64,000 nt of DNA from an uncultured Clostridia bacterium (GCA_934632155.1 CAKTXZ010000003.1:62001-126000), one strand, 5' to 3'; numbered from the stretch's first letter, positions 43,762 to 53,332 are shown. Made by a program: numbers and translations. Notes: a model not told the origin generated them from the sequence alone.

Positions 43762-45936
43762 TTGAAGACGTTTTTCCGGTACATCATGTCTTTTTTAATG
43801 ATCGCGTTGATTTGTATTTTTACCATTACAATCGGCGCGCGGGTGCTGTATGGGGATTATAGCCGTCGTCAGGCGGAAACGCAGGCGGAGGCGCGCCTCG
43901 AGGCCTTCAGAACGCTGGCGGACAGCCGCGTGAGCAAAATGCTGAGCCATGCGCAGCAATTGGCCGATATACTGGATTTGGCGGGCGGCGGCATGGCGAA
44001 CGAAATGACGCTGGCCACGCTGCTGAACAATTATGAGCGAAACGCCGAAATCGAGGGGGGAGCGGCTTTTTTTCTGCGCGCCGAGCCGCAATATATCTAT
44101 ACGGATCGCGGAAAGGTCGCCTATGTCGATTGCGAACGGCAGTGGGACGAGATCATCGGCGACGTCGATCTGTCGAAAATTTATTCCTCGCTGATGATGG
44201 CGCAGTCGCCGCGGCTTTACCGCGCCTTTACGGGCAACCGGCTGATTTTTGTCGCGCCGCTGGGCAACGCGTGGTCGTCCTATCCGGCGGCGCTGCTGCT
44301 GCTGCTCGAGGATGATTTTTTGCAGGATTGCTGGCAGAGCATGTCGCCGGGGGCGCAGACCGGGCTTTATCTGATCGGCGTGGGCGGCGATGTGCTGCTG
44401 GAACGTCCGGGGGAGGGGCAGCCCGCCTTTTCAGCGTATGATCTGTGCGAAACGATGACAAGCGGCGTAAGCGTTCAGGAAACGACGGCGGGGAAGCAGG
44501 TATTCCTGCGCGCGCATTCGGAAACGGGCTTGGCGACCTATGTGCTGACCACGCCTGAAAAGACGTTTTACAGCGCATGGTACGATCAGGAGCGCCGTCT
44601 TGGGCAGATGACCGTGCTCAGCTTGGCTGTGGCGGCCGCGCTGTCGGTGGCGATGGGGTTTGTCAATTACCTGCCGCTGCGCAAGGCGTATACGCAGATT
44701 CGCGGCGAAAAGCCGACCGGCTGGCAGGGCGACGCGCTGGAGAACATCGTGAATTCCTTTGAAGAAACGCGCGACAGCCTCAATGCGCTGGAGGAGCGGC
44801 TGGACACCAGCCTTGGCACCATTCGCAGGCAGCTGATGCTGGCGCTGATCAACAATACGCTCAAAAACCATCAGGAATTTGAGGATTATAAGGAAAGCCT
44901 CGCCATGCGGCTGGACAGGCCGAACTGGCTGAGCATTTTTGCGCCCATTCCGCCCGAGGAAAACGGCCCGGAGTGGATTGACAACGCGCTGGTCGCGCTG
45001 GAGGATCTGCAGCTTTCCGATGTGGAAATGCTCTTTGCCGAATGCCGCTGGGAGCGCGGTCTGGGCATTCTGGCCAATTTCGACGCGTCCGGCGCGCCGG
45101 CGCCGGAGGAAATTGCCGCCCGGGTGTTTGACCAGCTTCGCCGGTATACGACGGGCGTGCTGGTGCTGGGCGTAGGCTCGATCGAGCATTCGCCGATGGA
45201 TATGGGCGCGTCCTTTTACCGCGCGACCACGACGGTCAAGGCGGCGCTGCCAAGGACGGAGGACGGCGTGCTCCTCTGGAAGGAAAACCGCCAGTTTTCC
45301 TCCCTGTGTCTGGATACGACGCTGCTGGCGGAGGCCATTACCTTCGGCAATGCCGAGGTGGCGCTCACAGCCCTCAATGAAATGATGATACGCCTGCGCG
45401 CCAGCAGCGACCGCTTTCCCGTGGTTCGGCTGATGTGCTGCGACGTGGTGAACACCGTGGTGCGCTACGCCGAAAAGCAGGGGCTGCCCGCCAACAGCGC
45501 GAAGCTTTGCGCGGCGCTGGAGTTTGCCAGTCTGGATGAGTTTTACGAAAAAACCGGCGCGCTGATCCGCGACGTGTGCGCGGCGGCAAGCGCGCGCCAT
45601 AACGACGATTCCGCGCAGGATCGGTCGTACCTGATTTCCTTCCTGACGAAAAACTATAAGCGCAACGATCTTTCGCTCAAGCTGGTTTCGGATGAAACGG
45701 GCATGAGCATGAGCAAAATTAATATGCAATTGAAGGAAAAGCTGGGCTGCAGCTTTGTTCAGTATGTTTCCCTGCTGCGGATGAACGAGGTCAAGCGCCT
45801 GCTGCGCGAAACGGACGAAAGCGTGCAGAGCATCGTGCAGGCGGTCGGCTACATCGATATCAGCTCGTTTATCCGAAAATTCAGGAAAATGGAGGGGCTT
45901 TCGCCCAGTCAATATCGTCAAATGCACCGCAAATAA
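43762..45936 (+). CDS. Transmembrane AraC-family regulator with extracellular sensor
   Basis: 724 residues from the TTG at 43762, which has AAAAGGGG at the right distance; the ATG at 43738 has no ribosome site and is the alternative. One membrane helix (about 6-28), an extracellular cache-like sensor (about 30-280), a second helix (about 283-303), a cytoplasmic linker and a C-terminal AraC helix-turn-helix pair (about 630-724). This one-protein sensor-regulator type controls sugar-uptake operons. It faces the binding protein gene and is followed by sulfatases after a duplicated block. Ligand unknown. Confidence 0.88.
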   Translation: MKTFFRYIMSFLMIALICIFTITIGARVLYGDYSRRQAETQAEARLEAFRTLADSRVSKMLSHAQQLADILDLAGGGMANEMTLATLLNNYERNAEIEGGAAFFLRAEPQYIYTDRGKVAYVDCERQWDEIIGDVDLSKIYSSLMMAQSPRLYRAFTGNRLIFVAPLGNAWSSYPAALLLLLEDDFLQDCWQSMSPGAQTGLYLIGVGGDVLLERPGEGQPAFSAYDLCETMTSGVSVQETTAGKQVFLRAHSETGLATYVLTTPEKTFYSAWYDQERRLGQMTVLSLAVAAALSVAMGFVNYLPLRKAYTQIRGEKPTGWQGDALENIVNSFEETRDSLNALEERLDTSLGTIRRQLMLALINNTLKNHQEFEDYKESLAMRLDRPNWLSIFAPIPPEENGPEWIDNALVALEDLQLSDVEMLFAECRWERGLGILANFDASGAPAPEEIAARVFDQLRRYTTGVLVLGVGSIEHSPMDMGASFYRATTTVKAALPRTEDGVLLWKENRQFSSLCLDTTLLAEAITFGNAEVALTALNEMMIRLRASSDRFPVVRLMCCDVVNTVVRYAEKQGLPANSAKLCAALEFASLDEFYEKTGALIRDVCAAASARHNDDSAQDRSYLISFLTKNYKRNDLSLKLVSDETGMSMSKINMQLKEKLGCSFVQYVSLLRMNEVKRLLRETDESVQSIVQAVGYIDISSFIRKFRKMEGLSPSQYRQMHRK

Positions 45937-46083
45937 GCGTTGGTGCAAAATTCGCATATTCGAATCAATGTGTGCGATGCTTCTCACACATGGACATGCG
46001 CGCGCGGCGGGCGGATCATGGAAGCAGAAAAAAGAATCGCAGGAGGATGCTTCTATGGCCGCGAAACCCAATGCGCTTTGGAT
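45778..46083 (+). repeat. 306-bp direct repeat, left copy
   Basis: It aligns with 47635-47940 without gaps and with about 15 differences, offset 1857. It covers the last 51 codons of the AraC gene, the 118-bp spacer and the first 10 codons of a sulfatase. In this copy the spacer's promoter is altered (TGGACA at 45991-45996, GATCAT at 46014-46019). Confidence 0.92.
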
Positions 46084-46093
46084 GGGTCAATGA
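46055..46093 (+). pseudogene. Truncated sulfatase start (remnant)
   Basis: The first codons read MAAKPNALWMGQ and stop; the true sulfatase at 47912 starts MAAKPNVLWIC. The 5' end of the sulfatase gene was left in the left copy of the duplication and is cut by the insert. Its AGGAGG site is intact. Confidence 0.8.
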
Positions 46094-46404
46094 TCTGCCG
46101 CTGCGCCGGATCCCCTGCCTTTCCGAGGCTCGATCTGCGGTATGAATGCGGAAAGCTGTCGTTGATGTACGTATTGTGCCGCGGGATGCTCCTGCATTGG
46201 GGGCATCCGTTTTCGCGCTGCCGAGTTGTCAGCGATCGTGCCTTTCCTTCCCGCACAGCCATTGTGAAGCTCTGGACAAAATATGGACAGGCGGGATGAA
46301 AAAGGCAGGAATAACCGTTATATAGCTGAAAGGGGCAATTCGTACCGCAACAAGTTTCCGCGTCGGTCGTCAACTTCACAAGAACAAAACAACAGGAGGG
46401 CTCT
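46094..46404 (+). other. Insert region, 5' part
   Basis: No gene is seen. It belongs to the 1.55-kb insert (46084-47634) between the two 306-bp repeats. No clear promoter hexamers; a TTATAT near 46319-46324 may be a -10. Confidence 0.4.
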
Positions 46405-47196
46405 ATGAGAAGAAACGGTGGGTTGGGTATGCTTGTCCTTGCGCTGAGCATTTTCCTGCTTTTTGCCGTCGCCGCAGGCGCGGAAACGCTCACGGTTCAG
46501 CAGGCTCGGGAGCAATGGGAGCAGGAAAAGGGTGAAATGCGCTTTTGGACGATCGAAGACCAGTGTGCATTTTGGCAACAATACGGGGACGAGCCGGTTG
46601 CGCTCCCGAAGGCGGACGAAATCCATAAAACGCAGGCGCTGGAGCTGGCCGGACAGGCGCTGCGGGAGCGATACGGGATACCTGCCGACGTGCTGGAGCA
46701 GTACAGAATCATGGAACGGTATGAGGTCAATGAAACGACGTTGGCAGACGGATGGTACACGTTCGTCTGGCTCGATGAGAACCACCGGGACGAAGCAATG
46801 TGGGATGCATTGTACAGCGTTGCCGTGCGCGCGGCGGACGGCGAGATTCTTCTGGCTGAACGGGGGCGCGATATGGCGGGCGGCGTTCCAAGAACAGTCG
46901 ACTGGCAGGGCATTAAGCCGGGCGACGCCGTCAGGCTCTCCCGTCCGTCCGGGGAGAAAATCCCGATCCTTGAGGAGCCGTGGCTTCCCTCCCTGCCGGC
47001 CGCCGAGCGGTTTCTGCCGGACGGAGCGGTCGCAGGCGTGGTTGAGCTGTACGACGGCGTACAGGCGGTGCTGCCGGACAGTATCGGGCCGGAATACGGT
47101 ATCAGCCGCGACCTATGGCTGAAGATTCTCTATGAAGAAAACGATGTTTCCCTGACGGGCTATGTGCCGTTGGATTATGCGCAACGGGTGCAGTAG
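46405..47196 (+). CDS. Secreted protein of unknown function
   Basis: 263 residues with a signal peptide (MRRNGGLGMLVLALSIFLLF, cleavage near AGAE). The mature protein is acidic, with two loose halves: a PepSY-like first part (QALELAGQALRERYGIPADV, YTFVWLDENHRDE) and a C-terminal SH3-like part (EYGISRDLWLKILYEEND, TGYVPLDYAQRV). AGGAGGG precedes the ATG. Function unknown. It lies in the segment flanked by the 306-bp direct repeats, so it came in with the rearrangement. Confidence 0.72.
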   Translation: MRRNGGLGMLVLALSIFLLFAVAAGAETLTVQQAREQWEQEKGEMRFWTIEDQCAFWQQYGDEPVALPKADEIHKTQALELAGQALRERYGIPADVLEQYRIMERYEVNETTLADGWYTFVWLDENHRDEAMWDALYSVAVRAADGEILLAERGRDMAGGVPRTVDWQGIKPGDAVRLSRPSGEKIPILEEPWLPSLPAAERFLPDGAVAGVVELYDGVQAVLPDSIGPEYGISRDLWLKILYEENDVSLTGYVPLDYAQRVQ

Positions 47197-47634
47197 CGCA
47201 AACGCCGTGCCGGGATGGACGGATGATTGTGCTGCAAAAAAATTTGATTGAGGGGGCTGGCATGCGGCTATCGCAGCGATTAGCGGAAACGGCGCGAACA
47301 GAAAGACGAGCTTTGCCGACATCCATTCGTACAGTTCTTCCGTTCAATGGCATCCGATGAACGATAGCGCATCTTCACTCGACGGGAACTACGTGGATGC
47401 AAGCCACGTAAAATCAGGCAGCCCTTACTGACTTCCTTTTGGAGCGCGTAGTATCCGGCAAGGATTTCCCGGGCACTGCATGCGCAGCTCCACCTGTTGA
47501 GTGTTTCTGTGAAAAAAGCAATATGCGCCCCGCGATCCTCGCAGGCAGCTCACCGTGAGTCAGCTGCGGGAGTCGCGGGGGCTTTGATTCATGGGGCGCG
47601 GCCTCCTGAGGCCGGAGCAGCAGCAACCGCTTTA
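47197..47634 (+). other. Insert region, 3' part, with hairpins
   Basis: No gene seen. A long imperfect hairpin at 47527-47582 (CCCGCGA/TCGCGGG outer stem) could end transcription, and a CGGCCTC/GAGGCCG hairpin near 47600-47616 lies just before the right repeat. Confidence 0.55.
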
Positions 47635-47637
47635 CGG

Positions 47638-47793
47638 ATGAACGAGGTCAAGCGCCTGCTGCGCGAAACGGACGAAAGCGTGCAGAGCATCGTGCAGGCG
47701 GTCGGATATATCGATATCAGCTCGTTTATCCGGAAATTCAGGAAAATGGAGGGGCTTTCGCCCAGTCAATATCGTCAAATGCACCGCAAATAA
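47638..47793 (+). pseudogene. AraC-family regulator C-terminal fragment
   Basis: 52 codons including the stop (MNEVKRLLRETDESVQSIVQ... to YRQMHRK), identical in protein to the end of the regulator at 43762-45936. Only the second helix-turn-helix is left and there is no ribosome site, so it is a remnant of the duplication. Confidence 0.85.
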
Positions 47794-47823
47794 GCGTTGG
47801 TACAAAATTCGCATATTCGAATC

Positions 47824-47876
47824 AATGTGTGCGATTCTTCTCACACATTGACATGCGCGCGCGGCGGGCGGATAAT
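47824..47876 (+). promoter_or_regulatory. Promoter of the sulfatase operon with overlapping inverted repeat
   Basis: TTGACA (47848-47853), 17-bp spacer, GATAAT (47871-47876). The inverted repeat AATGTGTG/CACACATT (47824-47831 and 47842-47849) overlaps the -35 edge and may be an operator. AGGAGG follows at 47898-47903. Confidence 0.75.
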
Positions 47877-47911
47877 GGAAGCAGAAAAAAGAATTGCAGG
47901 AGGATGCTTTC

Positions 47912-49381
47912 ATGGCTGCAAAACCTAATGTTCTTTGGATTTGCTCCGATCAGCAGCGCCGCGATACGCTTGGCTGCTACGGAAACCGCTTCGTGCATAC
48001 CCCCAACATCGACGCTTTGGCGGCGGACGGCGTGCGCCTGAGCCGGGCGTACGTTCAGTCCCCCGTTTGCGCGCCCAGCCGCGCCAGCTTCCTTTCCGGC
48101 CGCTATCCGCGTACCTGCGGCGTGCGCCAGAATGGTCAGGACATTCCCGAAACCGAATACCTGCTGCCGCGTTTGTTCGCCGATAACGGTTATGTCTGCG
48201 GTCTGTCGGGCAAGCTGCATATCAGTACCTGCCATCCCTCCGTGTGCCCGGATATCGAGCGGCGGATCGACGACGGCTACTCCTTCTTCGCGTGGTCGCA
48301 TCACCCGGCGAAGGCCGGCGGCGGTAATTGGAAGTGCAACGATTATACCAATTGGCTTACCGCGCAGGGCGTGGAATACAAAACGCCGCCGCTGCCGGAA
48401 TGCAAATATGTCAATCAGGGCATGCCGGGCGAGCTGAGCCAGACGACGTGGTGCTTTAACGAGGCCATGCGCTTTATCGATGAGCAGTCGCCCGATCAGC
48501 CGTGGCTCTTTTCCATCAACTGCTATGATCCGCATCATCCCTTCGACCCGCCCAAGGAATATCTGGATCGCTACCTGCCCATTCTGGATCAGATTCCGCT
48601 GCCCGAATATGTCAAGGGCGAATTTAACGAAAAGCCGATCTTCCAGCGCTATGACCACGAGGGCGCGTACAACAGCAAGGGCAATTACCCCTACGACGAA
48701 ATGACCGATACCGATCACCGCTATATCACCGCCGCCTATTGGGCGATGGTCGATCAGATCGACCATAACGTGGGCCGCATTGTGGAGCACCTTAAGCAGA
48801 TCGGCCAATATGAGAACACCATCATCATCTATACCTCCGACCATGGCGAATCGCTGGGCGACCATGGCATTTACCTCAAGGGCCCGTATTGCTATGAATC
48901 CGCCGTGCATGTGCCCTTTATTGTGCATTGGGGCGGCCATACGCTGCACGGCGTGACGCGCGACGCGCTGGTGGAGATGATCGACATTGCGCCTACGCTC
49001 TGCGAGGCGGCGGGCATTCCCGCGCCCGCTTCCTTCCAAGGCCGGTCGTTTCTTTCGCTTGTGACGGACGAACACTGCGCCGATCATTTCCGCGACAGCG
49101 TGTACGCCGAATTCTATAATTCCAACATCAACCATCGCAACCCCAAGGCGTTCCTGACCATGGTGTGCGACGGCCGCTGGAAGCTGACCAAGGTGCATGC
49201 GCCCGACGGCGAAGCCGACCGCGGCGGCGAACTGTACGATTTGCAAAGCGACCCCAACGAGCATCATAACCTTTACGGCAATCCGGCGTATGCCGCGGAG
49301 CAGACGCGCATGATGGCGTTGCTGCTGGACAAGATGGCGCAGACCGCCGATCCCCTGCCCACGCGCCGGGCGTTCTGGTAA
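47912..49381 (+). CDS. Sulfatase 1 (formylglycine-dependent)
   Basis: 489 residues. The alkaline-phosphatase-like core shows ICSDQQRRDTLGCYG (metal ligand Asp), the modification motif CAPSR in SPVCAPSRASFLSGR (Cys becomes formylglycine), GLSGKLH, and YTSDHGESLGDHG (metal ligands Asp, His). No signal peptide, so it acts in the cytoplasm on an imported sugar. First of three sulfatase genes in line. The activating enzyme (anSME) is not in the window. Confidence 0.93.
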   Translation: MAAKPNVLWICSDQQRRDTLGCYGNRFVHTPNIDALAADGVRLSRAYVQSPVCAPSRASFLSGRYPRTCGVRQNGQDIPETEYLLPRLFADNGYVCGLSGKLHISTCHPSVCPDIERRIDDGYSFFAWSHHPAKAGGGNWKCNDYTNWLTAQGVEYKTPPLPECKYVNQGMPGELSQTTWCFNEAMRFIDEQSPDQPWLFSINCYDPHHPFDPPKEYLDRYLPILDQIPLPEYVKGEFNEKPIFQRYDHEGAYNSKGNYPYDEMTDTDHRYITAAYWAMVDQIDHNVGRIVEHLKQIGQYENTIIIYTSDHGESLGDHGIYLKGPYCYESAVHVPFIVHWGGHTLHGVTRDALVEMIDIAPTLCEAAGIPAPASFQGRSFLSLVTDEHCADHFRDSVYAEFYNSNINHRNPKAFLTMVCDGRWKLTKVHAPDGEADRGGELYDLQSDPNEHHNLYGNPAYAAEQTRMMALLLDKMAQTADPLPTRRAFW

Positions 49382-49412
49382 GGCGCGTACGATGCCGGAG
49401 AGGAGCAGCAGC

Positions 49413-50981
49413 ATGAAAAAGCCCAATATCATCATCGTCATGACCGATCAGCAGCGCGCCGATTTACGCCGCGGCTGCGGCTATGCGCTGGATACGATGC
49501 CGTTTCTGGATCAATTTGCGCGCGAGGGCGTGGATTTTTCCCGCGCCTATACGCCGAACCCGACCTGCATGCCGGCGCGCGTGAGCATGTTCACGGGGCG
49601 TTATCCCTCCTGCCACCATGTGCGCACGAACCATAACGTCATGGACGCGCTCTACACCCGCGACCTGCTGGACGTGCTGAAGGAAAACGGCTATCGCACG
49701 GCGCTGTGCGGCAAGAACCATTCGCACCATAAGCCCGAGGATTTTGATTTTTCCGAAACCTGCGGCCACCTTGGCTACGAGGGCGAGGAAAACAGCACGC
49801 CGGAGCAGATTGCCTTTGCGGATTTTCTGCGGGCGACGAACCATATGGAAACGCATGTGCCTTCGCCCGGTGGCGTGGAGGTGCAGCATCCGTATCGCAA
49901 TGTCAGCAGCGCGCTGAGGTTTATCGACGGCTGCGACCGCGACCAGCCCTTCTTCGCTTGGGTTTCCTTTGCCGAGCCGCATAACCCCAATCAGGTGCCC
50001 GAGCCCTATTTTGACATGTTCCCGCCCGAAAGCCTGCCGCCGCTGCACACCTCAATCGCCGACCTTGCGGAAAAGGGCGCGCGGTATCCATGGCTGCGCG
50101 GCGTATGGGAAAAGGTGCTGGGCGAGGATATCGAAAGGCGTATCCTGCGCGCGCGCTCCAATTACCACGGCATGCTGCGGCTGATTGACGATCAGTTCAG
50201 GCGGCTGGTCATGGGGCTGGAGGAGCGCGGCCTGCGCCAGAATACGCTGGTGATTTTCCTGTCCGACCACGGCGATTATGTGGGCGAATACGGCCTGCTG
50301 CGCAAGGGCGCGGATCTGCCCGAGGTGCTGATGCATATTCCCATGGCGATGCAGGGGCCGTGCGTTGTGCCGCAGGGGAAGATTGAGAACGCCTGCGTCA
50401 ATTTGGTGGATATTTTCCCCACAATCTGCGATCTGCTTGAAGTGGAAACGCCGCTTGGCGTTCAGGGAAAAACGCTGCTGCCGCTGATGGCAAAAACGCC
50501 CTATCCTGCCCATGAATACGATACCGGATATTCCGAGAGCGGTTTTTCAGGGCTGTACTGGGACGGGCGCGACGGCCTGACGCTGACGGCGGAGAACGCC
50601 TGCGACGCGGGCTATCACCGCTTCGACTGCCTGAACACATGGACGCAATGCGGTCAGGTGCGCGCTGTTCGCCGCGGCGATTGGAAGATTCAGGGCGATA
50701 TGATGAACCATACCTACCTGTATAATTTGAAGGACGATCCCTACGAAACGCACAATCTGGCGGATGATCCCGCCTTCCTTCAGATTAAGAGCGATATGCA
50801 GCAGGCGCTGATGACGGCGGTGCTGCGCGCGTGCGATCCGCTGCCGGTTCCGCATCATCGCTATCGCGTGAAGCTGCATCCCAAGGGCTTCTGGGAGGAT
50901 CAGGATTATGTGAGCGAGGACATGGGCGTGCGGCAGGAGCCCGCGCTGAACGCCTACTGTCACCGCGCCAATCAACGATAA
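49413..50981 (+). CDS. Sulfatase 2 (formylglycine-dependent)
   Basis: 522 residues. VMTDQQRADLRRGCGY, the modification motif CMPAR (NPTCMPARVSMFTGR), CGKNHSHH, and LSDHGDYVGEYGLL are sulfatase hallmarks. No signal peptide. Start 49413 is set by AGGAG at 49400-49404; a start farther upstream lacks a site. Thirty-one bases after sulfatase 1. Confidence 0.92.
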   Translation: MKKPNIIIVMTDQQRADLRRGCGYALDTMPFLDQFAREGVDFSRAYTPNPTCMPARVSMFTGRYPSCHHVRTNHNVMDALYTRDLLDVLKENGYRTALCGKNHSHHKPEDFDFSETCGHLGYEGEENSTPEQIAFADFLRATNHMETHVPSPGGVEVQHPYRNVSSALRFIDGCDRDQPFFAWVSFAEPHNPNQVPEPYFDMFPPESLPPLHTSIADLAEKGARYPWLRGVWEKVLGEDIERRILRARSNYHGMLRLIDDQFRRLVMGLEERGLRQNTLVIFLSDHGDYVGEYGLLRKGADLPEVLMHIPMAMQGPCVVPQGKIENACVNLVDIFPTICDLLEVETPLGVQGKTLLPLMAKTPYPAHEYDTGYSESGFSGLYWDGRDGLTLTAENACDAGYHRFDCLNTWTQCGQVRAVRRGDWKIQGDMMNHTYLYNLKDDPYETHNLADDPAFLQIKSDMQQALMTAVLRACDPLPVPHHRYRVKLHPKGFWEDQDYVSEDMGVRQEPALNAYCHRANQR

Positions 50982-50995
50982 AGGAAGGAAAGACG

Positions 50996-52423
50996 ATGAG
51001 CAAGCAACCGAACCTGATTTACATCTTTGCCGATCAGCTGCGCCGGGACGCGTGCGGCTATGCGGGAAGCGAATATCATCTTACGCCCAATATCGACGCG
51101 ATGGCGGCGGAGAGTCTGGAAATGACGAACGCAATTTCGGGGCATCCGGTCTGCGCGCCGTATCGCGCGTCGCTGTTTACGGGGAAATACACCACCTCGA
51201 CCGGCATGGTCATCAACGAGATTCGCCTGAATCCGGATCACCGCTGCATTGCGCATGTGCTGGGGGACGCGGGGTATGAGCGCGAGTATATCGGCAAGTG
51301 GCACCTGTACGCCAATCAGCTGGGGCATCATGAGGAGGTAAAGAATTCCTTCGTGCCCAAGGGGCCGGATCGGCTGGGGTTTGACGGCTTCTTTGCGCAT
51401 TACGGCTTCCATCATGAGTATTACGCGCCGCACGCCTACTATCATCTGGATACGAACGAGAAGATTTACCACGCCGGTTATGAGCCGGACTGCGTGACGG
51501 ATATGGCAATCGAGCGGCTCAAGAAGCTCTCGGCGCAGGATAAGCCCTTCGCGCTGTTCCTTTCCATCGGCACGCCGCACGACCCGTGGGACAAGGAAAA
51601 CGTGAAGCCCGACGCGTGGGAGCGCGTGAAGGATATTGAATTCAAGCTGCCCGCCAATTACTGCGCGCAGGACGATGCGCATTGCGATAACTGGACGCGC
51701 CTCAAGCCCGAGGAGCGGCCGCAGATTACCGAATGGATGCGCGGGTACTTCGGCATGGTGGCCAATCTGGACGACAACATCGGCCGCCTGAACGCGGCGA
51801 TTCACCAGCTTGGGCTGGATGAAAACACGATCGTTGTTTTCACGGCGGATCACGGCGAATGCTTCGGCGCGCATGGCCGCCGGGCGAAGAACATCTTCTA
51901 TGAGGAAGCGGTGCGCGTTCCCTTCCTGCTGCGCGCGCCCGGCCTGCCCACGGGCAGCAACGATGTGTGCCTGAACACGGTGGATATTATGCCCACGCTG
52001 CTGGACATGCTGCACCTGCCCATTCCGGCCGAGGTCGAGGGCGACAGCAAGGCGTTCTTCCTGGATGGGAAGCGCACCAGCAACGACGGCAGCCTGATGA
52101 TGTGCTGCGGCCCGACGGCTGCATGGGGCGACGGCGTGGAATGGCGCGGCTACCGCACGAAGGATTACACCTACGCCATTTTCCGCGTGGACGGGCAGGA
52201 GTATTTATTCCACAACACGGCCGACCCGCTGCAGGAGCATAATCTGGCCGATGTTCCGGAATATCAGCCGCTCAAGGAGGAGCTTCGCGGCCAGATGCTG
52301 GAGAAGATGCGCCTGATTAACGATCATTTTGAAGCGAATTCCTATTACCGGGATCATTGGGTAGAAGATCGTATCATCCTGCGCACGGCGACTCAGCACG
52401 CCGATTCGGATCATCAGAAGTAA
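50996..52423 (+). CDS. Sulfatase 3 (formylglycine-dependent)
   Basis: 475 residues. IFADQLRRDACGYAG, modification motif CAPYR (HPVCAPYRASLFTGK), IGKWHLY and FTADHGECFGAHG are visible. No signal peptide. AAGGAAGG precedes the ATG, 14 bases after sulfatase 2. Three different sulfatases side by side suggest a sugar with several sulfate positions. A terminator follows. Confidence 0.92.
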   Translation: MSKQPNLIYIFADQLRRDACGYAGSEYHLTPNIDAMAAESLEMTNAISGHPVCAPYRASLFTGKYTTSTGMVINEIRLNPDHRCIAHVLGDAGYEREYIGKWHLYANQLGHHEEVKNSFVPKGPDRLGFDGFFAHYGFHHEYYAPHAYYHLDTNEKIYHAGYEPDCVTDMAIERLKKLSAQDKPFALFLSIGTPHDPWDKENVKPDAWERVKDIEFKLPANYCAQDDAHCDNWTRLKPEERPQITEWMRGYFGMVANLDDNIGRLNAAIHQLGLDENTIVVFTADHGECFGAHGRRAKNIFYEEAVRVPFLLRAPGLPTGSNDVCLNTVDIMPTLLDMLHLPIPAEVEGDSKAFFLDGKRTSNDGSLMMCCGPTAAWGDGVEWRGYRTKDYTYAIFRVDGQEYLFHNTADPLQEHNLADVPEYQPLKEELRGQMLEKMRLINDHFEANSYYRDHWVEDRIILRTATQHADSDHQK

Positions 52424-52431
52424 TGCTTTGA

Positions 52432-52473
52432 GGGGAACCGTTCCTGGGAAACGTCAGGGACGGTTCCCTTTTT
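52432..52473 (+). terminator. Terminator of the sulfatase operon
   Basis: Stem of about 14 bp (52433-52446 with 52454-52468) and a T-run. Confidence 0.88.
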
Positions 52474-52630
52474 GCGTGCAAAGGCCATAGAGGAAGGGCG
52501 TGGAGCGAGCCGGACGTATGGATGCGGGCAATGGCGTTAGAAAAGCGCTCCGGCCCATGGCAATGGAAACAAGGGGCGGAGCGCCGGGCGATGATCGCAG
52601 TATTTTTTATTGAAGGGGCGGACGGCGACT

Positions 52631-53332
52631 TTACGTTCCGTTTTTCTCGATGGCCGTGCCGAATATGCCCAGCCATTGGTTCGTCAGCGCAAAGCGCTCG
52701 CCGTTCCACGCCAACTGATTGATGAAGCTTCCCAGCCCATCGGCGTTGTACAGCCCGGTCACGCGCTGAAAGGCCAGCAGGTCGTATACGCCGTCTCCGT
52801 CCGGGTCGACGGGAAGCAGGGCGCTGAGCGGGTTAACGTCGCCTGCTTGCGGGGCGATGAGCGTGCAGTCCGCCCGGTATAGCGGATCCAGATACGGGCG
52901 CGGGCGGTCGCTCAGGTCGATGAGGTAGGTCATGCCGTTTTCCAGACTTTCCGCGCGAACACGGCAGCCGTCCTGATAGGCGACGGCGTAGCGCGGCTGA
53001 TAGGCGTCGCTGGAAAAAATGAGCTCGAATTGCTCCTGACGGTGCGAATAGACGAAAAAGTAGCCGATTCCGCCGCTGCCGCCTGAATCGATCGAAAGCA
53101 GGACGTCTGTAGCGCCGGGGGCAGTCAGCGGCCCGAACCAGAGCCGGGGCTGATAGCCTGCATCCTCCGGAATGGGCAGCTCCTGCTGCCGACAGGTTAC
53201 GCCGTCCTGCACGGTCAGGCGAAGGGCGGTGTAGGCAGCGCTTTCCTGCCGCCTTTCGCCGCTCAGGGTAACGCATTCCGGCACGCGATCGCCGTTGAGG
53301 TCGATGTTTTTTTGGATAATGATGGTTCGCAC
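52631..53332 (-). CDS. VCBS/FG-GAP-like protein with calcium-binding loops
   Basis: 233 residues, GTG start at 53332 after GGAGGG. Two DxNGD/DPDGDG loops (DLNGDRVPECV near the start; PVDPDGDGVYDLLAF near residue 195) look like EF-hand/dockerin-like calcium loops in a beta-propeller context. No signal peptide. Role unknown; the gene stands alone between terminators. Confidence 0.75.
   Translation of the reverse strand: MRTIIIQKNIDLNGDRVPECVTLSGERRQESAAYTALRLTVQDGVTCRQQELPIPEDAGYQPRLWFGPLTAPGATDVLLSIDSGGSGGIGYFFVYSHRQEQFELIFSSDAYQPRYAVAYQDGCRVRAESLENGMTYLIDLSDRPRPYLDPLYRADCTLIAPQAGDVNPLSALLPVDPDGDGVYDLLAFQRVTGLYNADGLGSFINQLAWNGERFALTNQWLGIFGTAIEKNGT

Larger units (their letters stand above)
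47635..47940 (+). repeat. 306-bp direct repeat, right copy
   Basis: Partner of 45778-46083; it carries the working sulfatase start and promoter. Confidence 0.92.

Noticed and set aside
46084..47634. Insertion sequence or prophage as the cause of the insert
   Set aside because: No transposase, integrase or terminal inverted repeats; the flanking 306-bp repeats are gene pieces, so recombination is the better explanation.
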